From the NCBI GenBank assembly GCA_022821685.1, contig JAJEDD010000045.1:1-64000 (forward strand): DNA of 64,000 nt, in the 5' to 3' direction. The notes under the pieces were generated by a model, which saw only the letters and a program-made list of their open reading frames with translations, was not told the DNA's origin and did no database searches. This DNA is from Acidimicrobiia bacterium. Lineage in GTDB: Bacteria; Actinomycetota; Acidimicrobiia; Acidimicrobiales; Aldehydirespiratoraceae. Below are positions 1 through 8,289 of the stretch, piece after piece. Numbering within the stretch: position 1 is the first letter of the stretch; every line of letters begins with the position of its first letter. A program made the position numbers and the translations under genes.

Positions 1-135
1 GCGCCACCAACCAGCCACAACCCCAGCCGCCGGCCCGACACGCCCCAACAGCACCCACCGCACCCCAACCAGCCAAACACCAGCCACAACACCCCAACCA
101 GCCCACCCCGACCAGCCCACCGGTGGATTCAGGCT
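1..135. other. C/A-rich non-coding leader, G-quadruplex motif on minus strand
   Basis: This stretch is C/A-rich and G-poor, built from repeated ACCAGCC and CCCCAACC words, with no supportable gene. On the minus strand, bases 92-118 give four G-runs (4, 3, 4 and 3) separated by 6, 1 and 6 bases, which fits the usual G-quadruplex pattern. After repeat copy A, bases 231-379 also hold no gene. They do contain a TAGACT box (300-305) and a GGAAGGA ribosome-binding sequence (324-330) ahead of the flippase gene. Confidence 0.5.
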
Positions 136-136
136 A

Positions 137-230
137 AGAGGCCGAGTGGATAGGTGAGCGATTCCGGCCCATACGGGCGAGGCCGTGGCCCGAGCGGCCC
201 GTGAGCGAAGCGAACAAGAGCGGGAATGAC
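137..230 (+). repeat. Dispersed palindromic element, copy A (intergenic)
   Basis: It begins AGAGGCCGAGTGGATAGGTG and runs through the conserved core GGCGAGGCCGTGGCCCGAGC to GCGAACAAGAGCGGGAATGA. The same core recurs nine more times in the window. The right-hand inverted end is degenerate here. It sits upstream of the flippase gene and outside any reading frame I can support. Confidence 0.85.
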
Positions 231-379
231 AACGCCGCAACGCGAGACGCCTGGGAGCAATCCGCGCATGCTCTAACGTCCGCCTCTCCTAGCTTCTCCT
301 AGACTCCGGGGGTTCATTTCCCTGGAAGGACCGCGCCATCGGACAGCTGCTGAACAATCTCCGGGGGCGGCTGCTGCCT

Positions 380-1618
380 TTGGGCACCTCTTGGATTCTC
401 TGGGGGCTGGTCTTCAACGGACTCACCACCTACGGGTACCTGGCGGTGGCCCAGCGCGCCCTCGGCGACGACGGCTACGGCAGCCTGGCCGTGCTGTGGG
501 CGCTGGTCAACATCGGCGGATTCGGCCTGTTCCAGCCCCTCGAGCAGGAGGTGGCCCGGGCCACCGCGGAGCGGGCCAGCCGGGGAGTGGGCAGCGGGCC
601 GGTGCTGCGCCGGGCCGCGGTGCTGGGCGCGGCGCAGTTCGCTTTGGTGACCGCGGGCCTGGCAGTGGCCTGGCCGCTGGGGCTCGACGGCCTGCTCGAT
701 GGCCGGGCAGAGCTGCTGGCGGCCCTGCTGGCGGCCCTGGGCGCGTTCGCCGGGGCCCAGCTCGTGCGGGGCATCCTCGGCGGACGGCACCTGTTCGACC
801 GCTACGCCTGGTACTTCGTGGTCGAGGGCGGTGCCCGCATGGCGGTGGCGCTGGGGCTGGCCGTCGTCGGGGTGGCCGCAGTAGGCGCCTACGGGCTGGC
901 CATCGCGGTGGCGTTGATCGCGGCGACGCTGGCCGCGGCCGGCCGCGACCGTTCGTTCGTGCAGCCCGGCCCGCCCGCCTCCTATCGCGAGCTCACGCCC
1001 GCGCTGGGCTTCCTGCTGGTGGCCGCGGTCGGCGAGGCCTTCATCCTCAATGTCGGGCCGGTGGCGCTCGACATCGTGGCCGGCGACGAGCTGGGCGCCG
1101 ACGCGGCCGGCGTGTTCCTCAACGGCATGCTCATCGCCCGCATCCCGCTGTTCTTCTTTCAGGCGGTGAAGGCCAGCCTGCTGCCCACCCTGGCCACCCT
1201 GGCCGGCCGGGGCGACCTGGTCGGGTTCCGCAATATGCAGCTCAAGATCACCGCCGCGGTGGCCGCGGTGGCCCTGGCCACCACGGCAGTGTCGGCGGTG
1301 GTCGGTCCGGCGGTGGTGCGGGCCGTGTTCGGCGATGAGCTGGGCCGCAGCGACATGGCGCTGCTGGCCGCCAGCGGGGGAGGGCTGATGCTGATGCTGT
1401 CGCTGGCGCTGGGCCTGGTGGCGCTGGACCACACCCGCTTGGCCGTGGTCGGATGGGTCGCCGGGATCGCGGCCTTCGCGGTGGTGGTCGGCTTCGACTT
1501 CGAGCCGTTCCTGCGGGTGGAGCTGGCCCTGCTGGCCGCGGTTGTGGCCGGCTCGCTGGTGGCGGGCGGCCTGCTGCGCCACCAATACGCAGCCCACGCC
1601 CGCACCGACTCGACCTGA
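380..1618 (+). CDS. Wzx/MATE-type polysaccharide flippase
   Basis: A protein of about 412 residues, almost entirely hydrophobic, with roughly a dozen membrane segments. Its sequence style (an N-terminal TSWILWGLVFNGLTTYGYL stretch, then FGLFQPLEQEVARA) is that of oligosaccharide flippases, which move lipid-linked repeat units across the inner membrane. It opens a polysaccharide locus that also contains a Wzy-type polymerase and a polyprenyl-phosphate sugar transferase, which supports that role. The start is uncertain. TTG at 380 has no good ribosome-binding site. An in-frame ATC at 338 lies seven bases after GGAAGGA and would add a basic N-terminus. The substrate cannot be read from sequence. 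Confidence 0.75.
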   Translation: MGTSWILWGLVFNGLTTYGYLAVAQRALGDDGYGSLAVLWALVNIGGFGLFQPLEQEVARATAERASRGVGSGPVLRRAAVLGAAQFALVTAGLAVAWPLGLDGLLDGRAELLAALLAALGAFAGAQLVRGILGGRHLFDRYAWYFVVEGGARMAVALGLAVVGVAAVGAYGLAIAVALIAATLAAAGRDRSFVQPGPPASYRELTPALGFLLVAAVGEAFILNVGPVALDIVAGDELGADAAGVFLNGMLIARIPLFFFQAVKASLLPTLATLAGRGDLVGFRNMQLKITAAVAAVALATTAVSAVVGPAVVRAVFGDELGRSDMALLAASGGGLMLMLSLALGLVALDHTRLAVVGWVAGIAAFAVVVGFDFEPFLRVELALLAAVVAGSLVAGGLLRHQYAAHARTDST

Positions 1619-1678
1619 AGCCGGCCGGCAACCCTCACAGCCGATCAGCCCCGGCTCGGCTCGGTTTGCTACAACTTT

Positions 1679-1708
1679 CTTGAAACTTTGCTGAAACTTT
1701 CCTGAAAC
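1679..1708. repeat. Three 11-bp direct repeats between convergent genes
   Basis: The unit TGAAACTTT(G/C)C occurs at 1681 and 1692 and partly at 1703, preceded by a fainter AACTTTC unit. The 11-bp spacing is that of helical-turn direct repeats bound by OmpR/PhoB-family regulators. The tract is AT-rich in a very GC-rich setting. It lies between two genes that point towards each other, so it is not an obvious gene promoter. Confidence 0.6.
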
Positions 1709-1709
1709 A

Positions 1710-2105
1710 TCAACGGGGATCGATTGGTGCTGTGCCTTTGAGTTTCAGGAGCAGCCTTCGTCCTAGCTTCAGGCACGGATAGCCCAGGCGGGCGGCTGTC
1801 GGTGAGCTGAACACCAGCCGGTTGATCCGGTTGAAGACGCCGCGGCTGTCTGCTAGCAGCGCGAGCGCGTTGAGCGCCTCGTGGCCGACGTAGTAGCGCC
1901 CGCCGATCTCGGCGACCATGCCCTGGTCGAGGTCGTGGGGCAGGCTGCGAACCGCCTCCACGACCGGGCCGCCCCCGCGGGCATCGACGAGGATGAGCTC
2001 GGCGACCGACGCTCTAAGTCGCAGGAACTGGGCGTAGTTGCGGCACAGCGGGCACTCACCGTCATAGATGAGCCGGACTTGATCAACCTGTTGGCTTGTT
2101 CTCAC
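1710..2105 (-). CDS. DCC-family (DUF393) thiol oxidoreductase-like protein
   Basis: A 131-residue protein. The N-terminal motif YDGECPLC (residues 14-21) carries the DxxCxxC signature of the DUF393/DCC family, which are small thioredoxin-fold proteins with a presumed redox function. The GTG start at 2103-2105 overlaps the TGA of the upstream double glycosyltransferase (GTGA), so translation is probably coupled. It is the last gene of a minus-strand run polymerase, glycosyltransferase, DCC. The substrate is unknown; membership in the operon suggests a link to surface polysaccharide or envelope assembly, but that is inference. Confidence 0.8.
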   Translation of the reverse strand: MRTSQQVDQVRLIYDGECPLCRNYAQFLRLRASVAELILVDARGGGPVVEAVRSLPHDLDQGMVAEIGGRYYVGHEALNALALLADSRGVFNRINRLVFSSPTAARLGYPCLKLGRRLLLKLKGTAPIDPR

Positions 2106-5074
2106 CGCTGGCGCCGCTGCGGGGCGGCGATTCCGGCGAAGGCGAGGTCGCATCCGTCGCGGACCTCGTCGGCCTGCTTGAGGAAGTAGGCGTCCTTGGC
2201 CGGCCAGGTGTGACCCTCGTCGTGGCGCACGAGCATGTAGCCCATTCCGTGGGTCCGATATGTGCCCCGGCGGTCCGACTTCGACACGTCCTCGATCAGG
2301 GCGCGGTCCACGCTGGCCGGGATCTCCCGCCATCCGAGCAGCGCATCGAGGTCGTGGCGGGCGATCATCATCGCGCCGCCGGCGATGCTCGCCGAGCGGC
2401 GCTCGGCGCGGTTGCGGAACCGGTGGACGGTCCGATCCGAGTTGGCCAGGTACACGTACTCGGCCGCCTTCCCGACCAGAGCGGCCCCGGAATACTCGTG
2501 GGCCAGCACCAGATCCCAGAGATGCTCAGGACCGTAGAAGTCGTCGTCGTCGAACTTGGTGAGCAGGGTGCCGGTCGATTCAGCCACCGCGGCGTTGAGC
2601 ACTGCGCCCAGCGGCCTCGCCGCGGCCACGGGCACGGCCCGAGCCGCCAGATCGACAGACTCGAGCAGCTCGTCGATCTCGCGGAGGTCGAAACCCTCGC
2701 CGTGCATGGCCAGCACGAGCTCGACCCGGGGATACGTCTGGGAGGCCACCGCCTCAACGGCCGCCGACACGCGATGAGGCCGCCGTGTGGCCAGCAGCAC
2801 CGACACCAGCGGCACCGGCGGGCCGGTGCGTCCGCCGGAGGCGAGGACCTGGCGTGCTCGGGCCCGCAGCGAGTGGTCGCGCAGGGCGCAGCGGCGCATG
2901 GCGATGCTCAAGGCCTCCCGCTCATGGGTGTCGGCGGCGGCAACCCGGTCGTCGATCATGAGCGTGTAGAGGCCCGTCCCCAGATAGCGGCCCAACTCGG
3001 GATCTGGTTCGGTTACCCGGACCACCATGCCGGTAGCCGCCATAGCGGCCAGCCTGCCCGCCCGAGCGACCACATCAGCGTGGCAGTCGGCCGAATCGTC
3101 GACGTGATGGGCTCGACCCAGCCGCTTGAGCCGGAGGGGATCGAGGCCCCGGCGCAGCACCGCACTCGTAGTGGTGCCCGAGGCGCGGTGGGCTGCGGGC
3201 CAGTCTTGAGGGTTGAAGCTCTCGGCGTCGAAAGCGGGCACCGAAGCCGACGGATCCATCTCGGAGAGAACCACCACTGTGTCCACCGGCACGCCGCGAC
3301 CGTGGTCGGGCGTGTCGGCCACGACCGCCTGAGTCTGCGAGCTGATCGTCCCGTCCACGTCGGCCGCGGAGGCGAACACGGCTGTGGCGACCGGTCCGAC
3401 GGTCGCCATCTTCGGCCCGAGCCGGTAGCGGGCCTGCGTCCGGAATCGCAGCCTGACATCCACCTCACCGAGGCGCTTTCTGGCGATCACCCCGACACTG
3501 TCTGCGGCCCACCGGTAGAACTCCCTGGCATCGTCGCGGCTGCGGATCCTCGACGCCTCCCTCTGGACGGATCTGCTGACCCCCAGCACCCGCCTGATGT
3601 TGCGGCTGAGGAAGTGCCGGAGCTGGCGCAGCCGTCGCAGCGTGCGGCGGATGAACCAGCGCACCGCGCGGACGCCGCGGGCGGGCGACAGCCGGGGCGC
3701 GTCGGCGGCGACCGGCGCCAGGTCGTCCATGTCCAAATCGTCGGGGTCGAGCGGCGTTACCGCCTCACACTGGGCGGGCGAGACCCCCCTGCGAGCGGCG
3801 CGGTGCAGGACCCACGCTCTCACGATGCTCACGCCCGCCTGAGGGTTCACCGGATTGGTGGACGCAGCGGCGTCGTCGCCCAACTGCCGGCGCAAACTAC
3901 CGATGGCGTCGGGACCCACGGTCGCGTCGCCCGGCATCGTGACGTGGAACGAGGCCGCACAGAAGGCCTCGACCGCGGCGCCCGCCCCCCCGAAGCAGAC
4001 CCGGTGGTCGCCGGCCAGCAGCCGCCGCAGCTTCTCGTGGTCCGCGGATCGGGTCGTGTCCCCCCCGGGCGGCTCCTCGATCCAGACCACCAGGTCGTGA
4101 ACCTCGTTGGCGAGGAGCTGCTCGACGGTCTCGATCTGCGCCACATCCCCGGACCCGGTCGCTCGCAGGGTCACCACGTACTGCGGCACGGTGAAGCTGC
4201 GGCCCGGGACGGCCCGCCTGAACCCCTGGTGAGCGATGAGCTGCGAGATCTTGGCCCGCTGCAATTCCAGGCTGGCGGACTCGTCCGCGCTGGGCGCCGC
4301 CCCCTCGCCCTGGTGCCAGCACATGGCCTCGCGGGCTGGTACCAGCAGCCCGCCCATGGTGTAGGCGCGGTAGCCGAACTCGGTGTCCTCGGTGCCCCAC
4401 TGGGTGAAGCTCTCGTCGTACCCGCCCACGGTCTCGTAGAACTCCGCAGAAACCCCCAGGTTCCCTCCCGTCACCACTCTGAAGATGTCGTCGGTGGAGG
4501 TGAGGTTGTTGGTGCGCCTCATGTGGAACTCGATCCACTCGGGCCTTCGCGCCGGGCGTCCGGCCAAGAGGTCCTCCAGCGAGCCGGCCCGGCCCCGCAC
4601 ATCGTCGGCGCCGATTCCGGCCACGTCCACATGGGCCCTGAAGCCGAGCGTGAGCACATCGCTGGCGGCGTGGTGCCAGCGGGCATGTTCCGACAGCCAG
4701 CCCGCCTCCGGCATCATGTCGCAGTCGAGGAACACCAGGATCGGATGCGACGCGGCGCGCGCCCCGGTGTTGCGGGCCCGAGCCAGCCCGAAACCGAGGT
4801 CCTCCTGGTGCACCACCCGTATGGACAGCGGGCTGTCGGACGGGGCCTCGAGCGGCAGGCGCGAGCCGTCGTCGACGATCACGACCTCGAACAGCTCCCG
4901 TGGATAGTCCTGACCCTCGAGGGCGGCCAGCGTCAACTCCAGTGCCTCGGGTGCCTCGTAGTAGGTGACGACCACGCTGATCCGCAGCGTCGGGCGGAAC
5001 GTCTCCGGCGGATCGACGGCCAGAGAGGTCCATAGGTTTCCGCCGACGTCGGCCGGGGGCGGCGTGCTGCTCAT
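2102..5074 (-). CDS. Double-domain family 2 glycosyltransferase (990 aa)
   Basis: Two GT-A domains lie in one chain. The first starts near residue 31 (RISVVVTYYE), has VDDGS at 68-71, the metal-binding DCD at 117-119 and a GGYDESFTQWGTED acceptor-side motif at 217-230. The second, in the C-terminal quarter, has VSVLLATRRP and an acidic FDDDDF at about 841-846. The middle portion (about 260-720) is less typical, with a basic helix-rich stretch. Both domains should transfer sugars from nucleotide donors on the cytoplasmic face. The ATG overlaps the upstream polymerase stop (ATGA). The length is about three times a normal GT2, so it may add two sugars or act processively. Confidence 0.85.
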   Translation of the reverse strand: MSSTPPPADVGGNLWTSLAVDPPETFRPTLRISVVVTYYEAPEALELTLAALEGQDYPRELFEVVIVDDGSRLPLEAPSDSPLSIRVVHQEDLGFGLARARNTGARAASHPILVFLDCDMMPEAGWLSEHARWHHAASDVLTLGFRAHVDVAGIGADDVRGRAGSLEDLLAGRPARRPEWIEFHMRRTNNLTSTDDIFRVVTGGNLGVSAEFYETVGGYDESFTQWGTEDTEFGYRAYTMGGLLVPAREAMCWHQGEGAAPSADESASLELQRAKISQLIAHQGFRRAVPGRSFTVPQYVVTLRATGSGDVAQIETVEQLLANEVHDLVVWIEEPPGGDTTRSADHEKLRRLLAGDHRVCFGGAGAAVEAFCAASFHVTMPGDATVGPDAIGSLRRQLGDDAAASTNPVNPQAGVSIVRAWVLHRAARRGVSPAQCEAVTPLDPDDLDMDDLAPVAADAPRLSPARGVRAVRWFIRRTLRRLRQLRHFLSRNIRRVLGVSRSVQREASRIRSRDDAREFYRWAADSVGVIARKRLGEVDVRLRFRTQARYRLGPKMATVGPVATAVFASAADVDGTISSQTQAVVADTPDHGRGVPVDTVVVLSEMDPSASVPAFDAESFNPQDWPAAHRASGTTTSAVLRRGLDPLRLKRLGRAHHVDDSADCHADVVARAGRLAAMAATGMVVRVTEPDPELGRYLGTGLYTLMIDDRVAAADTHEREALSIAMRRCALRDHSLRARARQVLASGGRTGPPVPLVSVLLATRRPHRVSAAVEAVASQTYPRVELVLAMHGEGFDLREIDELLESVDLAARAVPVAAARPLGAVLNAAVAESTGTLLTKFDDDDFYGPEHLWDLVLAHEYSGAALVGKAAEYVYLANSDRTVHRFRNRAERRSASIAGGAMMIARHDLDALLGWREIPASVDRALIEDVSKSDRRGTYRTHGMGYMLVRHDEGHTWPAKDAYFLKQADEVRDGCDLAFAGIAAPQRRQR

Positions 5075-6489
5075 TCGACCATCATCGCGCCGTCGCGCGC
5101 CCCGGACGTGTCGCCTTGGGCGACTCGGGGCGCCCGGGCGGGCTCCGTGCCCGCATGCGGGTGTGCCGCCGGGGCGGGCCTCAGTGCTTCCCGCTCTTGT
5201 TCGCTGCGCTCACGGGCCGCTCGGGCCACGGCCTCGCCCGCAGGAGCCGGATTCGCGTCCACACGCGCTCGGCCTCTGAGCGCCGCGGCCATCAACAGCA
5301 CCCAGCTGTAGGAGAACCACAGCACGAAGCTCTCTGTGACGTTCTCCATCAGCAGGAAGGCTACGAGCGCGGCCCACATCCAGGTGTCCGCATTCGGGCG
5401 CCGCCACAGGGCCAGCCCGGTGTTGCGTGCGGCCAGAATCACAATGGCCGCGAAGGGCACCACGCCCAGCAGGCCCAGGCCCAGGGCCACCTCGACCAGG
5501 CTGTTGTGGGCGCTGCCCCGCCGCAGCAGCACATGCTGGGTCAGTTCCTCGATGTCCCAGAAGGTGAAGAAGCCGTAGCCGGCCAGCGGCCTGTCGGAGA
5601 TCCGGTCCCATACCAGGCTCCAGATGGTGCGGCGCTGGCTGAGGGTGGGCACGTTCCACACCGCGGCCAGGCAGGCCGCGGCGGCCGCCGCGCTCGCTCC
5701 GGCCGCAGCCGCGGTGATCTTGGCGGCAGAACTCATGCCCCGGCGTTGTGCAACCAGGTGGTGGAGCAGGGGAAGGCTCGACACCACCAGAGCGGCGATG
5801 AGCGACACCCAGGCGGTGCGGCTGCCCGCGCCGGTCAGGGCTGCCGTTGACGCCAGCGCGAGCCCGACGGCCGCGGCCCGAAGGACGCGGCGGGATTCCA
5901 GGGCGAAGCGGATCCCGGCCAGCACGCCGATGGCGGCCAGCGGGGCCAGGGAGTTGCGGTTGGTGTACACGCCCTTCCAGTAGCCGTTGGCGTCGAGACC
6001 GAGGTCGGGCCGCAGCGCGATCAGCAGAAGGCTGGCCGCGACCGCCGCCGCGGCCATCAGAGCGACCGTCGCAGTGGCGTCGCGGGTGTCAAGCCGCGCT
6101 ATCGCCCACGCCAGCAGAGCCATGCCGACGTAGACGGCCGAGCGCCATGCCGTGGCGGCCGGGTCGGCACTCCAAAGCGTGGAAGCAACGGCGGCCAGCG
6201 CGAACCAGCCGACCGCGGCGGCGGCAACCGGATCGGTGGCCTTGAGCGATCGGCGCCGCGCCCCCGCCACGTCCCATGCGGCCAGCGCGGCGCCGGCGAG
6301 GGCCGCCGCAGCCAGGAACGGCCACACTGCGAGGTCCTCCCAGCGGCCGGTGCGGTCCAGCACGCTCTTGGAGAACAGCAGCACGGGACCGTTGGTGAAC
6401 ACGATCAGGGCCGCCGACGCCACCACCACCTTGACGGTCTCGGATGTGTTCACCGCAACTGTTCGACGAGATCGAATCAACAGCAGCAT
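5071..6489 (-). CDS. Wzy/WaaL-type O-antigen polymerase or ligase
   Basis: A 472-residue integral membrane protein with about ten to twelve segments. It has the Wzy_C/O-antigen ligase pattern: GAGSRTAW (220-227), an extracytoplasmic loop with DRPLAGYGFF (299-308), then SAHNSLVEVALGLGLLG (326-342). It would polymerise or ligate undecaprenyl-linked repeats outside the membrane. Residues about 404-435 (containing [17 protein letters not shown]) derive from dispersed repeat copy B and form a hydrophilic C-terminal tail. A GTG at 6453 is an alternative start. The gene is divergent from the ABC exporter; the two minus-10 boxes appear to overlap near 6519-6529. Confidence 0.8.
   Translation of the reverse strand: MLLLIRSRRTVAVNTSETVKVVVASAALIVFTNGPVLLFSKSVLDRTGRWEDLAVWPFLAAAALAGAALAAWDVAGARRRSLKATDPVAAAAVGWFALAAVASTLWSADPAATAWRSAVYVGMALLAWAIARLDTRDATATVALMAAAAVAASLLLIALRPDLGLDANGYWKGVYTNRNSLAPLAAIGVLAGIRFALESRRVLRAAAVGLALASTAALTGAGSRTAWVSLIAALVVSSLPLLHHLVAQRRGMSSAAKITAAAAGASAAAAAACLAAVWNVPTLSQRRTIWSLVWDRISDRPLAGYGFFTFWDIEELTQHVLLRRGSAHNSLVEVALGLGLLGVVPFAAIVILAARNTGLALWRRPNADTWMWAALVAFLLMENVTESFVLWFSYSWVLLMAAALRGRARVDANPAPAGEAVARAARERSEQEREALRPAPAAHPHAGTEPARAPRVAQGDTSGARDGAMMVE
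5188..5278 (-). repeat. Dispersed palindromic element, copy B (in frame in the polymerase gene)
   Basis: The reverse complement reads AGAGGCCGAGCG, a diverged segment, then GGCGAGGCCGTGGCCCGAGC through GCGAACAAGAGCGGGAAGCA. It is translated in the frame giving [17 protein letters not shown]. The segment that carries TGA in intergenic copies (GGTGAGCG) is replaced by unrelated coding sequence, so the frame stays open. Confidence 0.9.
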
Positions 6490-6523
6490 TATGGCGCTGT
6501 GCTTGCCAGCACCGGCAAGATTC

Positions 6524-6529
6524 TAGGAT
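6524..6529 (+). promoter_or_regulatory. Minus-10 box TAGGAT, leaderless start of ABC permease gene
   Basis: TAGGAT lies seven bases before the GTG at 6537, so transcription would begin at or next to the start codon. On the other strand the same ATTCTAGGAT palindrome gives TAGAAT, which could serve the divergent polymerase gene. Confidence 0.5.
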
Positions 6530-6536
6530 CGTGGCG

Positions 6537-7364
6537 GTGAGCGACCCCGATCAGCGCCTCTACGACCTCACGCGCCCCCCGTCGGCGGCGGCGTATCTCT
6601 CCGAGGCATGGCGTCGCAGGGAGTTCGCCATCCTGGTTCCCGCCCAGGATCTCCGGGCCCAGAACATGGGCACCGTTCTGGGGCAGCTCTGGCACATCGC
6701 CAACCCCGCGCTGCTGGTCGGCGTGTACTTCCTGATCTTCGGAGTGGTGATCGACACCAGCCGCGGGGTCGAGAACTTTCTGGGCTTCCTGATTGTCGGA
6801 GTGGTGCTGTTCCACCTCACCCAGCGCGTCGTCCAAGACTCGGCCGTCTGCATCAGCCGCAACCTGGGCCTGATCCGCTCGGTGCAGTTCCCCCGCATCC
6901 TGTTGCCCGCCGCGACCCTCAATGGGCAGACCGCCGCCTTCGTGCCCGCGCTGGTTCTGGCCATGGCCGCGGTGGTCGCCACCGGCGAGCGCCCGTCGAT
7001 GAGGTGGCTGGTGCTGCCCGCGGTGCTCGTGGCGCAGTTCATGTTCAACTTCGGGGCGGCCCTGCTGGTGGCCCGGATCGGGACCTCGCTGTCCGACCTG
7101 CAGCAACTGCTGCCCCACCTGTTCAGGCTGCTGTTCTACGCCTCAGGGGTGATATTCAGCGTCGAGGCGTTCGTGACCAGTCCGGGCTGGAGACGGGCCT
7201 TCGCCCTGAATCCGATCTACGACGTGATCACCTGTGCCCGCTGGTGCCTGGTGGGGGAGTCGGTCGACGGCTGGGTGGTGGTCGGCCTGCTGGCATGGTG
7301 CATTGCCCTGCCCGTGATCGGCTTCGCGGCCTTCCACCGGTCCGAGCAGCGGCTGGGAGCGTGA
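6537..7364 (+). CDS. ABC-2 type polysaccharide exporter permease (Wzm/TagG-like)
   Basis: A 275-residue protein with a cytoplasmic N-terminus (ending REFAILVPAQDLRAQNMGTV), then six membrane segments in the ABC2_membrane pattern, ending in a basic tail. The N-terminal amphipathic stretch is typical of Wzm, TagG and RfbD permeases that export lipid-linked polysaccharide or teichoic acid. The ATP-binding partner follows with a GTGA overlap. I chose GTG 6537 because a TAGGAT box sits seven bases upstream; GTG 6531 is also in frame. A flippase-polymerase pair and an ABC exporter in one locus suggest that two polymers are made. Confidence 0.85.
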   Translation: MSDPDQRLYDLTRPPSAAAYLSEAWRRREFAILVPAQDLRAQNMGTVLGQLWHIANPALLVGVYFLIFGVVIDTSRGVENFLGFLIVGVVLFHLTQRVVQDSAVCISRNLGLIRSVQFPRILLPAATLNGQTAAFVPALVLAMAAVVATGERPSMRWLVLPAVLVAQFMFNFGAALLVARIGTSLSDLQQLLPHLFRLLFYASGVIFSVEAFVTSPGWRRAFALNPIYDVITCARWCLVGESVDGWVVVGLLAWCIALPVIGFAAFHRSEQRLGA

Positions 7365-8110
7365 CGGCGATGGATCCGTCCGTCACCGTGCGGGTGCGCG
7401 ACGCCCACGTCTACTACCGGGTCTACGAGGATCCCGTTCCGGGGCTGAAGCAGATCTTCGCCCAGGGCCGGGCTCGCCGGCGGTACCGCACGATCCGCGC
7501 TCTGAGGGGTGTCAGCCTGGACCTGCACGAGTCGGAGACGCTGGGGTTGATCGGGGCCAACGGCGCGGGCAAGACCACGCTGCTGTCGGCGATGACGGGG
7601 CTGTTGCCGCTGGAGTCGGGTTCGATCCTCGGCCGCTGCCGGCCGTCGCTGCTGGGGGTGTCCTCCGCTTTGCGCCCGGCTCTTTCGGGCCGGCGCAACA
7701 TTCTCATCGGCGGGCTGGCGTTGGGCTTCACCAGGGCTGAGATCGAGGGCCGCGTCGATGAGATCGTCGACTTCTCGGGACTGCGCGACGCCATCGACCG
7801 GCCCATGCGGACGTATTCCTCAGGGATGCGGGCCCGGCTCCATTTCGCCATTGCCACCGCGCGAATCCCCGAAATCCTGCTGATCGACGAGGCCCTCGCG
7901 GTGGGAGACGAGGACTTTCGACACCGCAGCGCCCAGCGCATTGACGAAATCACGTCCGCAGCCGGCTCGGTGGTGCTGGGGACTCACGTCATGGCCGAGA
8001 TCGAGCACCACTGCGACCGGGTCGCGTGGCTCGACGACGGGGTGCTCAAGGCAGTCGGCGACCCGGGCGAGGTCGTGGCCGCCTACCTGGCTTCGACCGG
8101 CTCTCGCTGA
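7361..8110 (+). CDS. ABC exporter ATPase (Wzt/TagH-like)
   Basis: A 249-residue ATP-binding subunit. The Walker A GANGAGKT is at 65-72, the signature YSSGM at 152-156 and the Walker B LLIDEAL at 173-179. The RALRGVSLDL start of the core domain and the FAQGRARRRYRTI lead-in match polysaccharide and teichoic-acid exporters. No long C-terminal carbohydrate-binding domain is present, unlike the Wzt of O9a-type systems. GTG 7361 overlaps the permease stop (GTGA); ATG 7370 is possible. It ends about 20 bases before repeat copy C. Confidence 0.9.
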   Translation: MTAMDPSVTVRVRDAHVYYRVYEDPVPGLKQIFAQGRARRRYRTIRALRGVSLDLHESETLGLIGANGAGKTTLLSAMTGLLPLESGSILGRCRPSLLGVSSALRPALSGRRNILIGGLALGFTRAEIEGRVDEIVDFSGLRDAIDRPMRTYSSGMRARLHFAIATARIPEILLIDEALAVGDEDFRHRSAQRIDEITSAAGSVVLGTHVMAEIEHHCDRVAWLDDGVLKAVGDPGEVVAAYLASTGSR

Positions 8111-8131
8111 TCCTGCCGGGGCCGGTTCGCT

Positions 8132-8271
8132 TAGAGGCCGAGCGAATAGGTGAGCGAATCCGGTTCATACGGGCGAGGCCGTGGCCCGAGCGGCCCGTGA
8201 GCGCAGCGAACAAGAGCGGGAAAGACACCCTTGCGACGCGACGGGCTCTCACCTATTTGCGCTCGCTCTTA
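8132..8271 (+). repeat. Dispersed palindromic element, copy C (intergenic, most complete)
   Basis: This is the best type copy. The left end TAGAGGCCGAGCGAATAGGT and the right end CACCTATTTGCGCTCGCTCT are imperfect inverted repeats enclosing the conserved core. It fills the space between the ABC ATPase gene and the 3-prime end of the ExoA-like glycosyltransferase gene. One sense frame is open for its whole length (containing [17 protein letters not shown]). Confidence 0.92.
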
Positions 8272-8289
8272 GCTGCGGTCGGCTGCCTC

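Noticed and set aside
2096..5035. A long plus-strand open frame opposite the double glycosyltransferase
   Set aside because: No recognisable domain, low-complexity composition, and it is fully covered by a well-supported gene on the other strand.
8046..8252. Antisense peptide [19 protein letters not shown] in several repeat copies, possibly a small repeated gene
   Set aside because: It is the complement of the conserved repeat core, has no consistent start or ribosome-binding site, and its N- and C-termini differ in each copy.
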